Shown here: piece after piece, positions 7,615-15,976 of the stretch
Layout of the letters: the number at the start of each line of letters is the position of its first letter
How positions within the stretch are numbered: the first letter of the stretch is position 1
From: Chitinophaga filiformis
GTDB taxonomy: Bacteria; Bacteroidota; Bacteroidia; Chitinophagales; Chitinophagaceae
Length of the DNA stretch: 64,000 nt
Direction of reading: 5' to 3'
Assembly (NCBI RefSeq): GCF_900102545.1
Contig: NZ_FNBN01000005.1
Location: forward strand, 458,306 to 522,305
The notes under the pieces: model-generated
Database searches by the model: none
Seen by the model: only the letters and a program-made list of their open reading frames with translations
Told to the model about the DNA's origin: nothing
Program-made: the position numbers and the translations under genes

Positions 7615-8268
7615 ATGACAGAATTATTGTTACTATTTTGTGCTTATCTGATTGGCTCCGTACCTACTGCGGTATGGGTAAGTAAAGGCGTTTTTGGCAT
7701 GGATATCCGGGAGTATGGCAGCGGCAATGCCGGTGCTACCAACACATTCCGTGTATTAGGGCCAAAAGCGGGTTCTTTTGTGATGTTGGTGGATATGCTC
7801 AAAGGAGTAATGGCCGTGCGTCTGGCTTACCTGGTGGGTTATTATCAGAACCCTGAGCATCTGCAGGAAGTAACAACACAGCTGGTGAACTTCCAGATTG
7901 GTCTGGGTCTTGCAGCTGTGATAGGTCACATCTTTCCTATCTGGGCAAATTTCCGTGGCGGTAAAGGTATTGCTACCCTGTTCGGCCTGGTGCTGGCCAT
8001 CCAGCCACTGGTGGCTATCTGCTGTGTAGGCGTGTTCCTGCTGAGCCTTTCTTTGACCAGGTATGTATCGCTGAGCTCCATTTCAGCTAGTATCGCTTTC
8101 CCGATACTGATTCTCTATATCTTCAATGAACCAGAAGTATTCTATCGCATTTTCGCTATTGCTGTTGCACTGATGGTAGTACTGACACATCAGAAGAACA
8201 TTTTCCGTCTTATAAACGGTAATGAGAGCAAGGTACCCCTATTTAAAAACAGGAGGGACAAAAAATAA
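7615..8268 (+). CDS. plsY: Glycerol-3-phosphate acyltransferase PlsY
   Basis: A 217-residue inner-membrane enzyme that transfers acyl groups from acyl-phosphate to glycerol 3-phosphate, the first step of phospholipid synthesis. Conserved PlsY motifs are present: YLIGSVPTA at the N terminus, REYGSGNAGATN (about 32-43) and GHIFPIWANFRGGKGIAT (about 104-121). Five hydrophobic segments are visible. The partner plsX is not in this window. The upstream 130 bp is very A/T-rich and holds a weak -7-like TATCTTAG at 7589-7596. Confidence 0.95.
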   Translation: MTELLLLFCAYLIGSVPTAVWVSKGVFGMDIREYGSGNAGATNTFRVLGPKAGSFVMLVDMLKGVMAVRLAYLVGYYQNPEHLQEVTTQLVNFQIGLGLAAVIGHIFPIWANFRGGKGIATLFGLVLAIQPLVAICCVGVFLLSLSLTRYVSLSSISASIAFPILILYIFNEPEVFYRIFAIAVALMVVLTHQKNIFRLINGNESKVPLFKNRRDKK

Positions 8269-8467
8269 TCTGCTACTGCGACCCGGTATGCCGTATCCAT
8301 TCTGGCATATCTCTTGTACTGGATGATATAAATATTTAACTTTCCTCGGATTTTGATTGTTGCGTATAGGGTGTTGAGATGCTTTATAGGGCAACGATCA
8401 AAGTTGTTTTAAACACTGTAGTAGCACTTTTCGGATGGGGTAATACCCATCAAAAACAAATTGTCAG

Positions 8468-9274
8468 ATGCAAAAGAAACTTCTTCTTATCGGTACCGGC
8501 CTTGCGCTTATCACTGCTTGCGCCAAAGTACCTATCACTGGCCGTAGCCAGTTGAACCTGATCCCTGAAAGCACCATGCAATCAATGGCGCTGCAGGAAT
8601 ATCAGACGTTCCTATCCCAGAATAAAACAATAGCCGCTACAACCAGCAAGGATGCTGAAATGGTGAAAAGGGTAGGACAGCGTATCGCTACAGCAGTTAC
8701 CAGGTACATGACTCAGAATAATCTGGCTGGTGAGGTAGCAAATTACAAATGGGAATTTAACCTGGTAGATAGTAAGGAAGTGAATGCCTGGTGTATGCCG
8801 GGTGGTAAGGTAGTGGTGTATACCGGTTTATTGCCTGTAACACAGAACGAAACTGCGCTTGCCTGTGTAATGGGGCATGAGATTGCCCATGCTATTGCCC
8901 GTCATGGTAATGAGCGTATGAGTCAGCAGGTAGTGGCACAGGGTATCCAGGTAGCTGGTTCCGTAGCACTCAATCGTAATCCGCAAGCGCAGAATATCTT
9001 CCTGCAGTCTTTCGGTGTAGGCGGTAACCTTGGTATGCTGGCATACTCCCGTAAGAACGAGCTGGAAGCGGATCATCTGGGTGTTATTTTCATGGCAATG
9101 GCCGGTTATAATCCTCAGGAGGCTATTCCTTTCTGGCAGCGTATGGCGTCAGCGGGTGGCGGTAATAAACCACCTGAGCTGGTGAGCACACACCCTAGCG
9201 ATGAGCGTCGTGTATCAGAACTGCAAAAGCTTATGCCAGAGGCAATGAAGTATTATACGCCTATCAAGAAATAA
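8468..9274 (+). CDS. M48 family zinc metalloprotease, lipoprotein (LoiP/YcaL-like)
   Basis: A 268-residue periplasm-facing protease. Lipobox LITAC places the lipidated cysteine at residue 18. The zinc site HEIAH is at residues 137-141, with the third ligand in ELEADHLG about 55 residues later. The short form, without transmembrane helices, matches the outer-membrane quality-control proteases LoiP/BepA rather than HtpX. It is a single gene with a strong terminator at 9291-9331; the 199 bp upstream holds no clear gene. Confidence 0.92.
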   Translation: MQKKLLLIGTGLALITACAKVPITGRSQLNLIPESTMQSMALQEYQTFLSQNKTIAATTSKDAEMVKRVGQRIATAVTRYMTQNNLAGEVANYKWEFNLVDSKEVNAWCMPGGKVVVYTGLLPVTQNETALACVMGHEIAHAIARHGNERMSQQVVAQGIQVAGSVALNRNPQAQNIFLQSFGVGGNLGMLAYSRKNELEADHLGVIFMAMAGYNPQEAIPFWQRMASAGGGNKPPELVSTHPSDERRVSELQKLMPEAMKYYTPIKK

Positions 9275-9290
9275 CCTGATAGTCGATATC

Positions 9291-9331
9291 AAAAGAAAAA
9301 GCATCCGCAATGAACGGATGCTTTTTCTTTT
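9291..9331. terminator. Bidirectional terminator
   Basis: Perfect 17-bp stem AAAAGAAAAAGCATCCG (9291-9307) / complement (9315-9331) with a 7-nt loop and A/T tracts on both sides. It separates the M48 gene from the convergent oxyR-like gene. Confidence 0.92.
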
Positions 9332-9348
9332 ATAACTTGTTTCATGGA

Positions 9349-10296
9349 TTATTTATCCACTGTGATTTCTACTACTTTTTTGTTCTTCTGAATTTTCATC
9401 TTCTCTGGTACATGTGCCAGTATTTCCTTCTTAAAGGCGGCAATCAGCGCCTGTTTAATAAAGAACCTGTGTGTCACTATGCTGATCTCTCTTACCGGCT
9501 CAGGCGTCTTAAAATAGCGAACCATATTCATCTGGCGGGCAGACATCTCCTGGAGGGAGAGCTCCGGTAAAATAGTATATCCTGCATTCAGGTCTACCAT
9601 TCTTTTCAGTGTCTCTACACTGCCGGTGTTATATTCCAGGTTCTTATATTCTCCCATGGTAAATTTATCGCGGCAGATGTTCAGCACCTGATTACGCATA
9701 CAATGTCCTTCGTTCAGCAGCCATACTTCGCGTACGTCGATATCTTCCGGTTTAATATATTTCTTTTCGAACAGGCTGTTGGTTTTTGCTGCATATACTA
9801 CAAACGATTCGTAGAACAGTGGTTGTTCATCCAGGTTGGGATTATGCAGTGGTGTGGCCAGCAGGCCGCAGTCCAGTTGTTCCTGTTTCAGTTGCTGTAT
9901 GATCTGTTCTGTAGGATATTCCCAGATCTCCAGTTTCACTTTTGGATATTTTTTCATGAAACCTGTGAGAATGCGGGGTAGGAGATAAGGTGCCAGCGTT
10001 GGGATAATGCCTACACGCAGATTACCCTGTACTTCTTTTTTATGTTCGCCGATGATCTCTTTAATTTTCCCGTTCTCTTTCAGAATGATACGGGATTGTG
10101 CTATGATCTCTATACCTATTTCCGTTGGGATCACAGGTAACTTACTTCTATCGAAGATCTTGACCCCCAGCTCGTCTTCCAGCTTCTGTATCTGCATGCT
10201 GAGCGTAGGTTGCGTGACGAAGCATTTTTCGGCTGCTATGACGAAGCTTCGGTAAGTGTCTACCGCAACGATATATTCTAATTGAACAGTGGTCAT
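9349..10296 (-). CDS. oxyR: OxyR-type LysR family regulator
   Basis: A 315-residue LysR protein with an N-terminal HTH (CFVTQPTLSMQIQKLEDELG, about 25-44) and a type-2 periplasmic-binding-like sensor domain. The peroxide-sensing pair is present in the E. coli arrangement: GHCMRNQVLNIC puts cysteines at 199 and 208, the same numbering as E. coli OxyR Cys199/Cys208. It probably activates peroxide defence genes by disulfide formation; no catalase or ahp gene is in the window. A -7-like TAATTTTG (complement of 10301-10308) lies just upstream of the start, implying a very short leader. Confidence 0.92.
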   Translation of the reverse strand: MTTVQLEYIVAVDTYRSFVIAAEKCFVTQPTLSMQIQKLEDELGVKIFDRSKLPVIPTEIGIEIIAQSRIILKENGKIKEIIGEHKKEVQGNLRVGIIPTLAPYLLPRILTGFMKKYPKVKLEIWEYPTEQIIQQLKQEQLDCGLLATPLHNPNLDEQPLFYESFVVYAAKTNSLFEKKYIKPEDIDVREVWLLNEGHCMRNQVLNICRDKFTMGEYKNLEYNTGSVETLKRMVDLNAGYTILPELSLQEMSARQMNMVRYFKTPEPVREISIVTHRFFIKQALIAAFKKEILAHVPEKMKIQKNKKVVEITVDK

Positions 10297-10300
10297 GCGT

Positions 10301-10308
10301 CAAAATTA
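10301..10308 (-). promoter_or_regulatory. -7 box for oxyR
   Basis: TAATTTTG on the minus strand matches TAnnTTTG, 4 bp upstream of the oxyR ATG, another leaderless or near-leaderless arrangement. Confidence 0.4.
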
Positions 10309-10468
10309 CGAATAAGAATGACGAAATGTGTATGATCTGAGTCAGGAATTCGCGGATGCTTTGGGTAACGGTCGTCAGTGCTTGCTTTTGCGACCCGGCG
10401 TGCTGCATTTCATAGTGATGGGGTGGTACCGTCCAGCGGAAGCCGCTGCTACTTAGCGTAAAAATTGA

Positions 10469-10519
10469 CATAAATAAAAAGGACGAACTACCAGGAGTAA
10501 TCCGTCCTTTTTATTTATG
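10469..10519. terminator. Bidirectional terminator
   Basis: 17-bp stem CATAAATAAAAAGGACG (10469-10485) / complement (10503-10519) with a 17-nt loop. It follows the unknown gene at 10532-11797 on the minus strand. The 160 bp between this hairpin and oxyR holds no gene I can support. Confidence 0.82.
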
Positions 10520-10531
10520 CAGAAATGACTG

Positions 10532-11797
10532 CTAGAATATTCTGTATCTGTATTTGATCTTATCTGTATTGTTATACAGTTCCCTGATATTAATAGAAGC
10601 CTGTATCTCTTTCACCGCTTCATCTTTCAGATTACGGAATTCCGCCTGCTTGGTGTCAATGGTGTTCTTGTCAGCCAAACCATTATCCTGTGCGATCTTC
10701 AGAGAGTTGTTCACTTTACCATAGTAGGAATCCAACAGGGTAAAGTATTCGTTGTACAGATTCTCGAAGCGTTTAGTCTGCAGGATCAGATCTTCTAACT
10801 GGTTGTTCACTTCTTTCAGGTTGGGATTCTCACGCAGCAAAGCTTCGTAATCAACCTTCTTGCCTTTAGTATATTTAGTTTCTAAGTCATTGAAGAACGT
10901 AACAACTTTGTCTCTTTTGAAGTCAAAGAAGAAATCGTTCATAGTCTCACCCAGAGACTTGTTACCACGTTGAGGCAGCTGGTATTTCAGGGCGCTCGCC
11001 GTGAACATAAGGTGATCATACAGGTTGTCCTGCAGGAGATTCAGCTGATCTTTGTTGAAGTTCAGACCATATTCGAATTTCTGGTTCGCATCGTTCAAAG
11101 CGGTGTAGTATACAACATATTTGTTCAGCTCTTTCTCGAATTCTTTCAGTGTATTCTGATTGATCTCTTTATTATTCACACTGATGCTATGCAGAAAGTT
11201 CATTACTGAGTTAGCAATAGCCAGGGGAGGCGTTAAAGAGGTAAAACTCTGAAAGATGGGGCTGGCAATGATAGATTTGGTAGACTCAACGATCTTACTG
11301 TTCTTTTCGTTTTTGTCAGCCTTGCCCTTCAATACTACTTTCTCTACCAGTTCTACGATACGGTCACTCAGGGAGAAGCCCAGCTCTTTACTTTCCGGGT
11401 TGTTCAGTGAAGTGATGAATACGTCGAGATTATTGGTAGTCGTACGAGACTTCAGGTCAATGATCTTTTTATTGAGAAGGTAATATGTTTCACTCGCAAA
11501 TACGATGTTGTTACGGATCAGTTCATACTTGGTAATGTTATCGATCTCACGTCCCTGCAATAAGCCCTGGATAGCGTTTGAATTTTGTTTGTCGCTATCG
11601 TTAATGCGTTGCAGTTCCTCCATAATCCTGCGGATAGTAGTGTCCTGCGTTCTTACCTGAGGCATTACCACATTCTTCAGTTCTGAATTTGGATCACCTT
11701 TAGATTGTTCGGTCGGCGGCTTAGGTTTCTCTGGTTCCTGTGCCTGTGCATAATGGAAACTTGAAAGTAAAATCAGTAGTAGTGTCAGATATCTCAT
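10532..11797 (-). CDS. Secreted, largely helical protein of unknown function
   Basis: A 421-residue protein that I do not recognise. I place the start at the ATG at 11797 because a signal peptide follows at once (MRYLTLLLILLSSFHYAQAQ). A longer reading frame to 11971 would put 58 extra residues before it. The mature N terminus is a proline/lysine-rich linker (about 21-45). The rest is dominated by charged heptad-like helices (for example IRRIMEELQRINDSDKQNSN and LVEKVVLKGKADKNEKN), which suggests coiled coils. A weakly hydrophobic stretch (SPIFQSFTSLTPPLAIANSV) lies near the middle. It stands alone with its own terminator. Confidence 0.75.
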   Translation of the reverse strand: MRYLTLLLILLSSFHYAQAQEPEKPKPPTEQSKGDPNSELKNVVMPQVRTQDTTIRRIMEELQRINDSDKQNSNAIQGLLQGREIDNITKYELIRNNIVFASETYYLLNKKIIDLKSRTTTNNLDVFITSLNNPESKELGFSLSDRIVELVEKVVLKGKADKNEKNSKIVESTKSIIASPIFQSFTSLTPPLAIANSVMNFLHSISVNNKEINQNTLKEFEKELNKYVVYYTALNDANQKFEYGLNFNKDQLNLLQDNLYDHLMFTASALKYQLPQRGNKSLGETMNDFFFDFKRDKVVTFFNDLETKYTKGKKVDYEALLRENPNLKEVNNQLEDLILQTKRFENLYNEYFTLLDSYYGKVNNSLKIAQDNGLADKNTIDTKQAEFRNLKDEAVKEIQASINIRELYNNTDKIKYRYRIF

Positions 11798-11914
11798 AGA
11801 ATTTAAATGCGTGATCTTGACTGATTTAAAAAATGCAAAACACTCACAATAGGATACATTCTTCCCACAAAGCCGACAGTCAGGATGTCCGCTTTCAGTT
11901 GCGACCTGTAATTG

Positions 11915-11930
11915 TTTTTGCATGCAAAAA
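11915..11930. promoter_or_regulatory. Perfect 16-bp palindrome in a promoter region
   Basis: TTTTTGCATGCAAAAA is fully self-complementary. It overlaps a minus-strand -7-like TATTTTTG (complement of 11925-11932) in the leader of the gene ending at 10532. It could be an operator or a small hairpin; no regulator is identified. Confidence 0.4.
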
Positions 11931-11985
11931 TATTTTGCGTTCTTCAGCAATCCATGAAAATATGGTGCCAAAAAACGAGTTTACA

Positions 11986-11993
11986 CAAAGATA
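11986..11993 (-). promoter_or_regulatory. -7 box upstream of the unknown secreted protein gene
   Basis: TATCTTTG on the minus strand matches TAnnTTTG. Use of this box would give a leader of about 180 nt before the chosen ATG at 11797, containing the palindrome at 11915-11930. Confidence 0.4.
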
Positions 11994-12066
11994 ACAATTT
12001 ATAATAAGTTGAAATTGCCAGTCTTTCAACTACTTTATTACCTTTAGCCGCAAATTACCCACTTTC

Positions 12067-12807
12067 ATGTTAAACAATAAGAAGATAGTGGTAGTATTGC
12101 CAGCCTACAACGCCGCTTTAACACTTGAGAAAACCTATAATGAAATTCCTTTTGACATTGTTGACGAAGTCGTATTGGTTGACGACGCCAGTAAAGATGA
12201 GACGGTTGCTGTCGGAAAGCAACTGGGGATCAGGCATATCGTCCGCCATGATAATAACAAAGGATATGGCGGAAACCAGAAATCCTGCTACAATAAGGCA
12301 TTAGAACTGGAAGCCGATATTGTGATTATGTTACATCCTGATTATCAATATACTCCAAAGCTGATTATAGCCATGTGCAGTATCATTGCAAATGATGTAT
12401 ATCCTGTAGTGCTTGGTTCCCGTATTCTTGGAAAAGGTGCGCTGAAAGGAGGGATGCCTATATATAAATACATTGGTAACCTTTTCCTGACATTTGTGCA
12501 GAACCTGCTCATTAACCAGAAACTCAGTGAGTATCATACCGGCTACAGGGCATTTTCTGGTACAGTGCTGAAAAACATCAACTTTATGGCCAATGATGAC
12601 GATTTCATTTTTGATAATGAGATGATTTCTCAGATTTTTATGAAGGGTTATGAAATAGGTGAAGTAACTTGCCCCACCAAATACTTTGAGGACGCCTCGA
12701 GTATTAACTTTAAACGCAGCACTATCTACGGTATGGGCGTATTGCGGGTGTCTCTGCAACATCGCCTGCATATGTGGGGATGGGTTAGATCGAAAATTTA
12801 TAACTGA
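12067..12807 (+). CDS. Family 2 glycosyltransferase (dolichyl-phosphate sugar transferase-like)
   Basis: A 246-residue GT-A fold enzyme. It opens KIVVVLPAYNAALTLEKTY, followed by the nucleotide-sugar site VDEVVLVDDASKDET (about 32-46), then DNNKGYGGNQKSCYNKAL and the DxD-like MLHPDYQYTP (about 94). The acceptor region contains EYHTGYRAF. There are no C-terminal transmembrane helices beyond one weak segment (GNLFLTFVQNLLI), so it is probably membrane-associated. It resembles DPM1/GtrB-type transferases. The next gene, a methyltransferase, starts 17 bp downstream and may be co-transcribed. Confidence 0.87.
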   Translation: MLNNKKIVVVLPAYNAALTLEKTYNEIPFDIVDEVVLVDDASKDETVAVGKQLGIRHIVRHDNNKGYGGNQKSCYNKALELEADIVIMLHPDYQYTPKLIIAMCSIIANDVYPVVLGSRILGKGALKGGMPIYKYIGNLFLTFVQNLLINQKLSEYHTGYRAFSGTVLKNINFMANDDDFIFDNEMISQIFMKGYEIGEVTCPTKYFEDASSINFKRSTIYGMGVLRVSLQHRLHMWGWVRSKIYN

Positions 12808-12824
12808 TAAACTGATTAATTATC

Positions 12825-13616
12825 TTGGGCCTACAGTGGGAATTAGCTAAAAAATACCTGCATTATTATTTCACAGCGGGCAACCGGCATGATGTACATT
12901 CTCCCTTTGTATTTGACCTTGTGGAGAAAGTGTTACGGGATAAGAAAAAACCGGCAGTTTTCTGGGAAATTGAACAGCTACGGAAATCTTTATTGCACAG
13001 TGCGGAAACCTTGCAGGTTACCGATCTGGGGGCAGGGTCACACACGAATGCAGGAAGGGAACGTAGCGTAAGCGATATTACCCGCCATGCAGCAAAACCG
13101 CCTAAATTCGGGCAGCTTTTCTATCGCCTGATACAACACTTCCAACCGGAATACCTGCTTGAATTAGGTACCTCTATGGGGATGTCTACCGCCTATATGG
13201 CAAAGGCAGCACCTTCCGCTACTGTGCATACCATTGAAGGATGTCCTAATATTGCTGCGCGTGCCGGTACCAATTTTAAGGCTTTACAGCTGCAGAATGT
13301 CAAACAGCATGTGGGAAACTTTGATACGGTGTTACCAGCTCTGCTGAAAGAATTGCCCCGGCTGGACTATGTGTATATTGATGGGAATCATCGCTCAGTA
13401 CCTACATTGAATTATTTTGAGCAGTGCCTGACTAAAGTACATGACGGGTCGCTATTCATCTTTGATGATATTCACTGGACGCCTGATATGGAGGCTGCAT
13501 GGCATATTATCCAGCAACATCCAAAGGTGACTTTTACGGTAGATCTGTTCTTCATCGGGTTGGTATTTTTCCGCCCGGATATGAAGGTGAAACAGCATTT
13601 TATACTGAAGTATTAA
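12825..13616 (+). CDS. Class I SAM-dependent methyltransferase (O-methyltransferase-like)
   Basis: A 263-residue protein with a TTG start, chosen because the N terminus GLQWELAKKYLHYYFTAGNRHDVHSPF matches this Bacteroidota family. The SAM-binding motif is LLELGTSMGMSTAYMAKAAP (about 103-122). Then comes an acidic residue in VHTIEGCP, and the metal/substrate motifs YIDGNHR and FDDIHWTPDM typical of catechol-type O-methyltransferases. The substrate is unknown. It follows the GT2 gene closely, which suggests a role in glycan or lipid modification (inference). A terminator overlapping the next promoter lies at 13638-13684. Confidence 0.8.
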   Translation: MGLQWELAKKYLHYYFTAGNRHDVHSPFVFDLVEKVLRDKKKPAVFWEIEQLRKSLLHSAETLQVTDLGAGSHTNAGRERSVSDITRHAAKPPKFGQLFYRLIQHFQPEYLLELGTSMGMSTAYMAKAAPSATVHTIEGCPNIAARAGTNFKALQLQNVKQHVGNFDTVLPALLKELPRLDYVYIDGNHRSVPTLNYFEQCLTKVHDGSLFIFDDIHWTPDMEAAWHIIQQHPKVTFTVDLFFIGLVFFRPDMKVKQHFILKY

Positions 13617-13637
13617 CGTTGTCAACTATTTTAAATA

Positions 13638-13684
13638 AGAGGTTCCGGATGAAATGTATGTTTTATCCGGAATCTCTATTTTTG
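13638..13684 (+). terminator. Terminator fused to the promoter of the esterase gene
   Basis: Stem AGAGGTTCCGGAT (13638-13650) / ATCCGGAATCTCT (13665-13677) with one G-T pair, followed by ATTTTTG. The same T-run forms the -7 box TATTTTTG (13677-13684) of the next gene, so one element ends the upstream transcript and starts the downstream one. Confidence 0.65.
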
Positions 13685-13705
13685 TATACATCCAAACATT
13701 CCATT

Positions 13706-14512
13706 ATGAAAATATTCCGAGCCCTGATTGTACTACTGACAGTACAGTTTTCCTGCCTGTATGCAGGTGCGCAGACAAACCCTGATTTCAGCGCTTATAG
13801 TTACGAAACGTTCATACATAATGGCGATACATTGCGTTACCGCATGTTAGAGCCGGAGGGGTATGATTCGCAGAAGCCTTATCCCCTGATCGTATTTCTG
13901 CATGGTTCCGGCGAGAGGGGTACTGATAATGCTGCTCAGTTGCTGCATGGCGGTAGCTTGTTCCTGAAGGATTCCCTGCGTCAGCGGTTCCCTACCTTTG
14001 TTATATTCCCGCAGTGTCCACCGGATTCGATGTGGGCGTCAATGAAAGTGACCAGGGATAGTACGGGGAAGGCAATAAAACGGGAGTTCTCAGATGGTAC
14101 CGACAGACAGTCAACGCCGGGATTGCTGGTGAAACTGCTGGTGGACAGCCTGGTGAAGACGGAGAAAGTGAACAGTAAGCAGGTATATCTCGGCGGATTA
14201 TCCCTGGGAGGTATAGGAACCTACGATATGTTGGCCCGTTATCCGAAGATGTGGGCAGCAGCTTTCCCGATTTGCGGAATAGGGAATGTCAGCACTGCAG
14301 CGAAATTCTCAAAAGTACCTTTATGGATTTTTCACGGAGATGCAGATAATGCAGTACCTGTTTCAGGCTCAAGGGATTATGTGGCAGCGTTGAGAAAACT
14401 GAAGGCGGATGTAAAATATTCCGAATATCCGGGTGTGGGGCATAACAGCTGGGATAATGCTTTTGCTGAACCTGACTTGTTGCCCTGGCTCTTTTCTCAC
14501 AAGAAGAAATAA
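13706..14512 (+). CDS. Secreted alpha/beta hydrolase (esterase, phospholipase/carboxylesterase type)
   Basis: A 268-residue protein starting at the ATG at 13706. A longer in-frame opening to 13499 overlaps the methyltransferase and lacks a sensible N terminus. It has a signal peptide (MKIFRALIVLLTVQFSCLYAGAQ), then the oxyanion motif FLHGSGERG (about 70), the nucleophile elbow GGLSLGGIGTYD, the acidic residue in FHGDADNAVP and the catalytic His in YPGVGHNSW. This is the LpqC/prolyl-oligopeptidase-like esterase group often found as a domain in xylan- or phospholipid-active enzymes. It is a single gene. Confidence 0.85.
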   Translation: MKIFRALIVLLTVQFSCLYAGAQTNPDFSAYSYETFIHNGDTLRYRMLEPEGYDSQKPYPLIVFLHGSGERGTDNAAQLLHGGSLFLKDSLRQRFPTFVIFPQCPPDSMWASMKVTRDSTGKAIKREFSDGTDRQSTPGLLVKLLVDSLVKTEKVNSKQVYLGGLSLGGIGTYDMLARYPKMWAAAFPICGIGNVSTAAKFSKVPLWIFHGDADNAVPVSGSRDYVAALRKLKADVKYSEYPGVGHNSWDNAFAEPDLLPWLFSHKKK

Positions 14513-14523
14513 TACCTGAAGGG

Positions 14524-14567
14524 TGGCTTTGACATGCCTTTACTATGGCTTTGACATGCCTTTGAGG
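14524..14567. repeat. 11-bp periodic tandem repeat, 4 units
   Basis: Units TGGCTTTGACA (14524-14534), TGCCTTTACTA (14535-14545), TGGCTTTGACA (14546-14556) and TGCCTTTGAGG (14557-14567). Units 1 and 3 are identical, so the period is 11 bp with a 22-bp higher order. It lies between the convergent esterase and hemL genes, 11 bp after the esterase stop. Confidence 0.88.
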
Positions 14568-14584
14568 TGGACCTATAAGAAACT

Positions 14585-14617
14585 AAAAACGCCCCGGCAC
14601 ATGACCGGGGCGTTTTT
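14585..14617. terminator. Bidirectional terminator between esterase and haem operon
   Basis: Perfect 13-bp stem AAAAACGCCCCGG (14585-14597) / complement (14605-14617) with a 7-nt loop and A/T tracts on both sides. Confidence 0.95.
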
Positions 14618-14641
14618 CCACTCTGCACAGGATTTGAATTG

Positions 14642-15931
14642 TTAACTATGTATAGACTGTATGGCTGATTTTGCAGCCTCTACGGTCGCGTCGAGATCTT
14701 CTATTGTCAGCGCGGTACTGAGGAACCAGCTTTCAAATGCGGAAGGTGGCAGATATATGCCGCGTTCCAGCATAGCGTGAAAGAAATGTTTGAACAACTC
14801 ATTGTTAGCACCCGAAGCAGCTTCAAAATTAATGATAGGATATTCTGCAAAATGAACACTCATCATAGAGCCCAGATTGTTGACCTGATGAACAATCCCG
14901 GCAGCACTCAGTACAGATTGCAATCCTCCGGCCAGATAAGCAGCTTTTTCCGCCAGTTGCCGGTAAATATCCGGGTTTTCGTTCAACGTTTTCAGCAGCG
15001 TATAGCCAGCAATCATTGCAATCGGGTTACCACTCAATGTTCCTGCCTGATAAATTTTCCCGGCAGGGGCGATATGTTCCATGATCTCTTTACTTCCGGC
15101 GAAGGCGCCCACTGGCATACCTGCGCCAATAATCTTGCCAAAGGTAACCAAATCTGCTTTAATATCGAATAGTTCCTGTGCGCCTCCGCGTGCTAATCTG
15201 AAACCTGTCATCACTTCGTCGAAGATCAGGAGGATATTATGTTCATCACAGAGATTGCGCAGGCCCTGTAAAAAGCCCTCCTGTGGAAGGATACAGCCCA
15301 TATTACCGGCAACAGGTTCAACGATGATAGCGGCTATCTGGTCGGGATGTGCTGCTATCAACTTTTCCACAGCCGGTAAATTATTGTAAGGAGCGGTAAG
15401 CGTATCGGCTGCGACGGTTTGCGTAACGCCGGGAACAGATTGTATGTCTAAAGTGGCTACTCCGCTACCTGCGCTTACCAGGAAAGAATCTGCATGGCCG
15501 TGGTAGTTACCTTCAAATTTGATGAACTTATTGCGGCCGGTGTACCCTCTGGCCAGCCTCAGGGCTGACATACAGGCTTCTGTACCGGAATTCACCATAC
15601 GTACCTGCTCAATGTTGGGCACCATGCTGATGATCAGCTCTGCGATGCTGATTTCCAGCTCGGTAGGCGCTCCGAAAGAGGTGGAGTAGGTGGCATATTC
15701 CTGGATGGCCTTCACTACCGGTTCATAGGCATGTCCCATGATCATCGGCCCCCATGAATTGATGTAATCTATATAGCGGTTCCCGTCCACATCATACATA
15801 TAAGCGCCTTTAGCGTTTTTCATGAATATGGGTGAGCCGCCCACACCTTTGAATGCGCGAACGGGTGAGTTTACACCGCCTGGAATGAGCTGTTTTGCTC
15901 TTTCAAATAATGATCTGCTTTGCGTGTACAT
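14642..15931 (-). CDS. hemL: Glutamate-1-semialdehyde 2,1-aminomutase
   Basis: A 429-residue PLP enzyme that converts glutamate-1-semialdehyde to 5-aminolevulinate, the second step of the C5 haem pathway. The N terminus LIPGGVNSPVRAFKGVGG is typical. The PLP phosphate site is in NSGTEAC, the cofactor-binding Asp in LIFDEVMTGFR (about 236-245), and the Schiff-base lysine in TFGKIIGAGMPVG (Lys266). It is the last gene of the seven-gene minus-strand hem run, 45 bp after hemB, and is followed by the terminator at 14585-14617. Confidence 0.97.
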   Translation of the reverse strand: MYTQSRSLFERAKQLIPGGVNSPVRAFKGVGGSPIFMKNAKGAYMYDVDGNRYIDYINSWGPMIMGHAYEPVVKAIQEYATYSTSFGAPTELEISIAELIISMVPNIEQVRMVNSGTEACMSALRLARGYTGRNKFIKFEGNYHGHADSFLVSAGSGVATLDIQSVPGVTQTVAADTLTAPYNNLPAVEKLIAAHPDQIAAIIVEPVAGNMGCILPQEGFLQGLRNLCDEHNILLIFDEVMTGFRLARGGAQELFDIKADLVTFGKIIGAGMPVGAFAGSKEIMEHIAPAGKIYQAGTLSGNPIAMIAGYTLLKTLNENPDIYRQLAEKAAYLAGGLQSVLSAAGIVHQVNNLGSMMSVHFAEYPIINFEAASGANNELFKHFFHAMLERGIYLPPSAFESWFLSTALTIEDLDATVEAAKSAIQSIHS

Positions 15932-15976
15932 GGTGGTAGTGATAAGTATTTTTAACTGAAAAGCATGTGCTGTTGT

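Noticed and set aside
10148..10471. 107-codon minus-strand frame upstream of oxyR
   Set aside because: It runs through the oxyR promoter and start in another frame and has no recognisable domain. The intergenic part could still hold a small peptide, but I cannot support it.
11798..11971. 58-codon N-terminal extension of the unknown secreted protein
   Set aside because: It would put residues before a clear signal peptide and run through a candidate promoter. The cysteines (CRLCGKNVSYCEC) are notable but not enough.
13499..13705. 69-codon upstream extension of the esterase reading frame
   Set aside because: It lies inside the methyltransferase 3' end and the terminator/promoter element, and a signal peptide starts at 13706.
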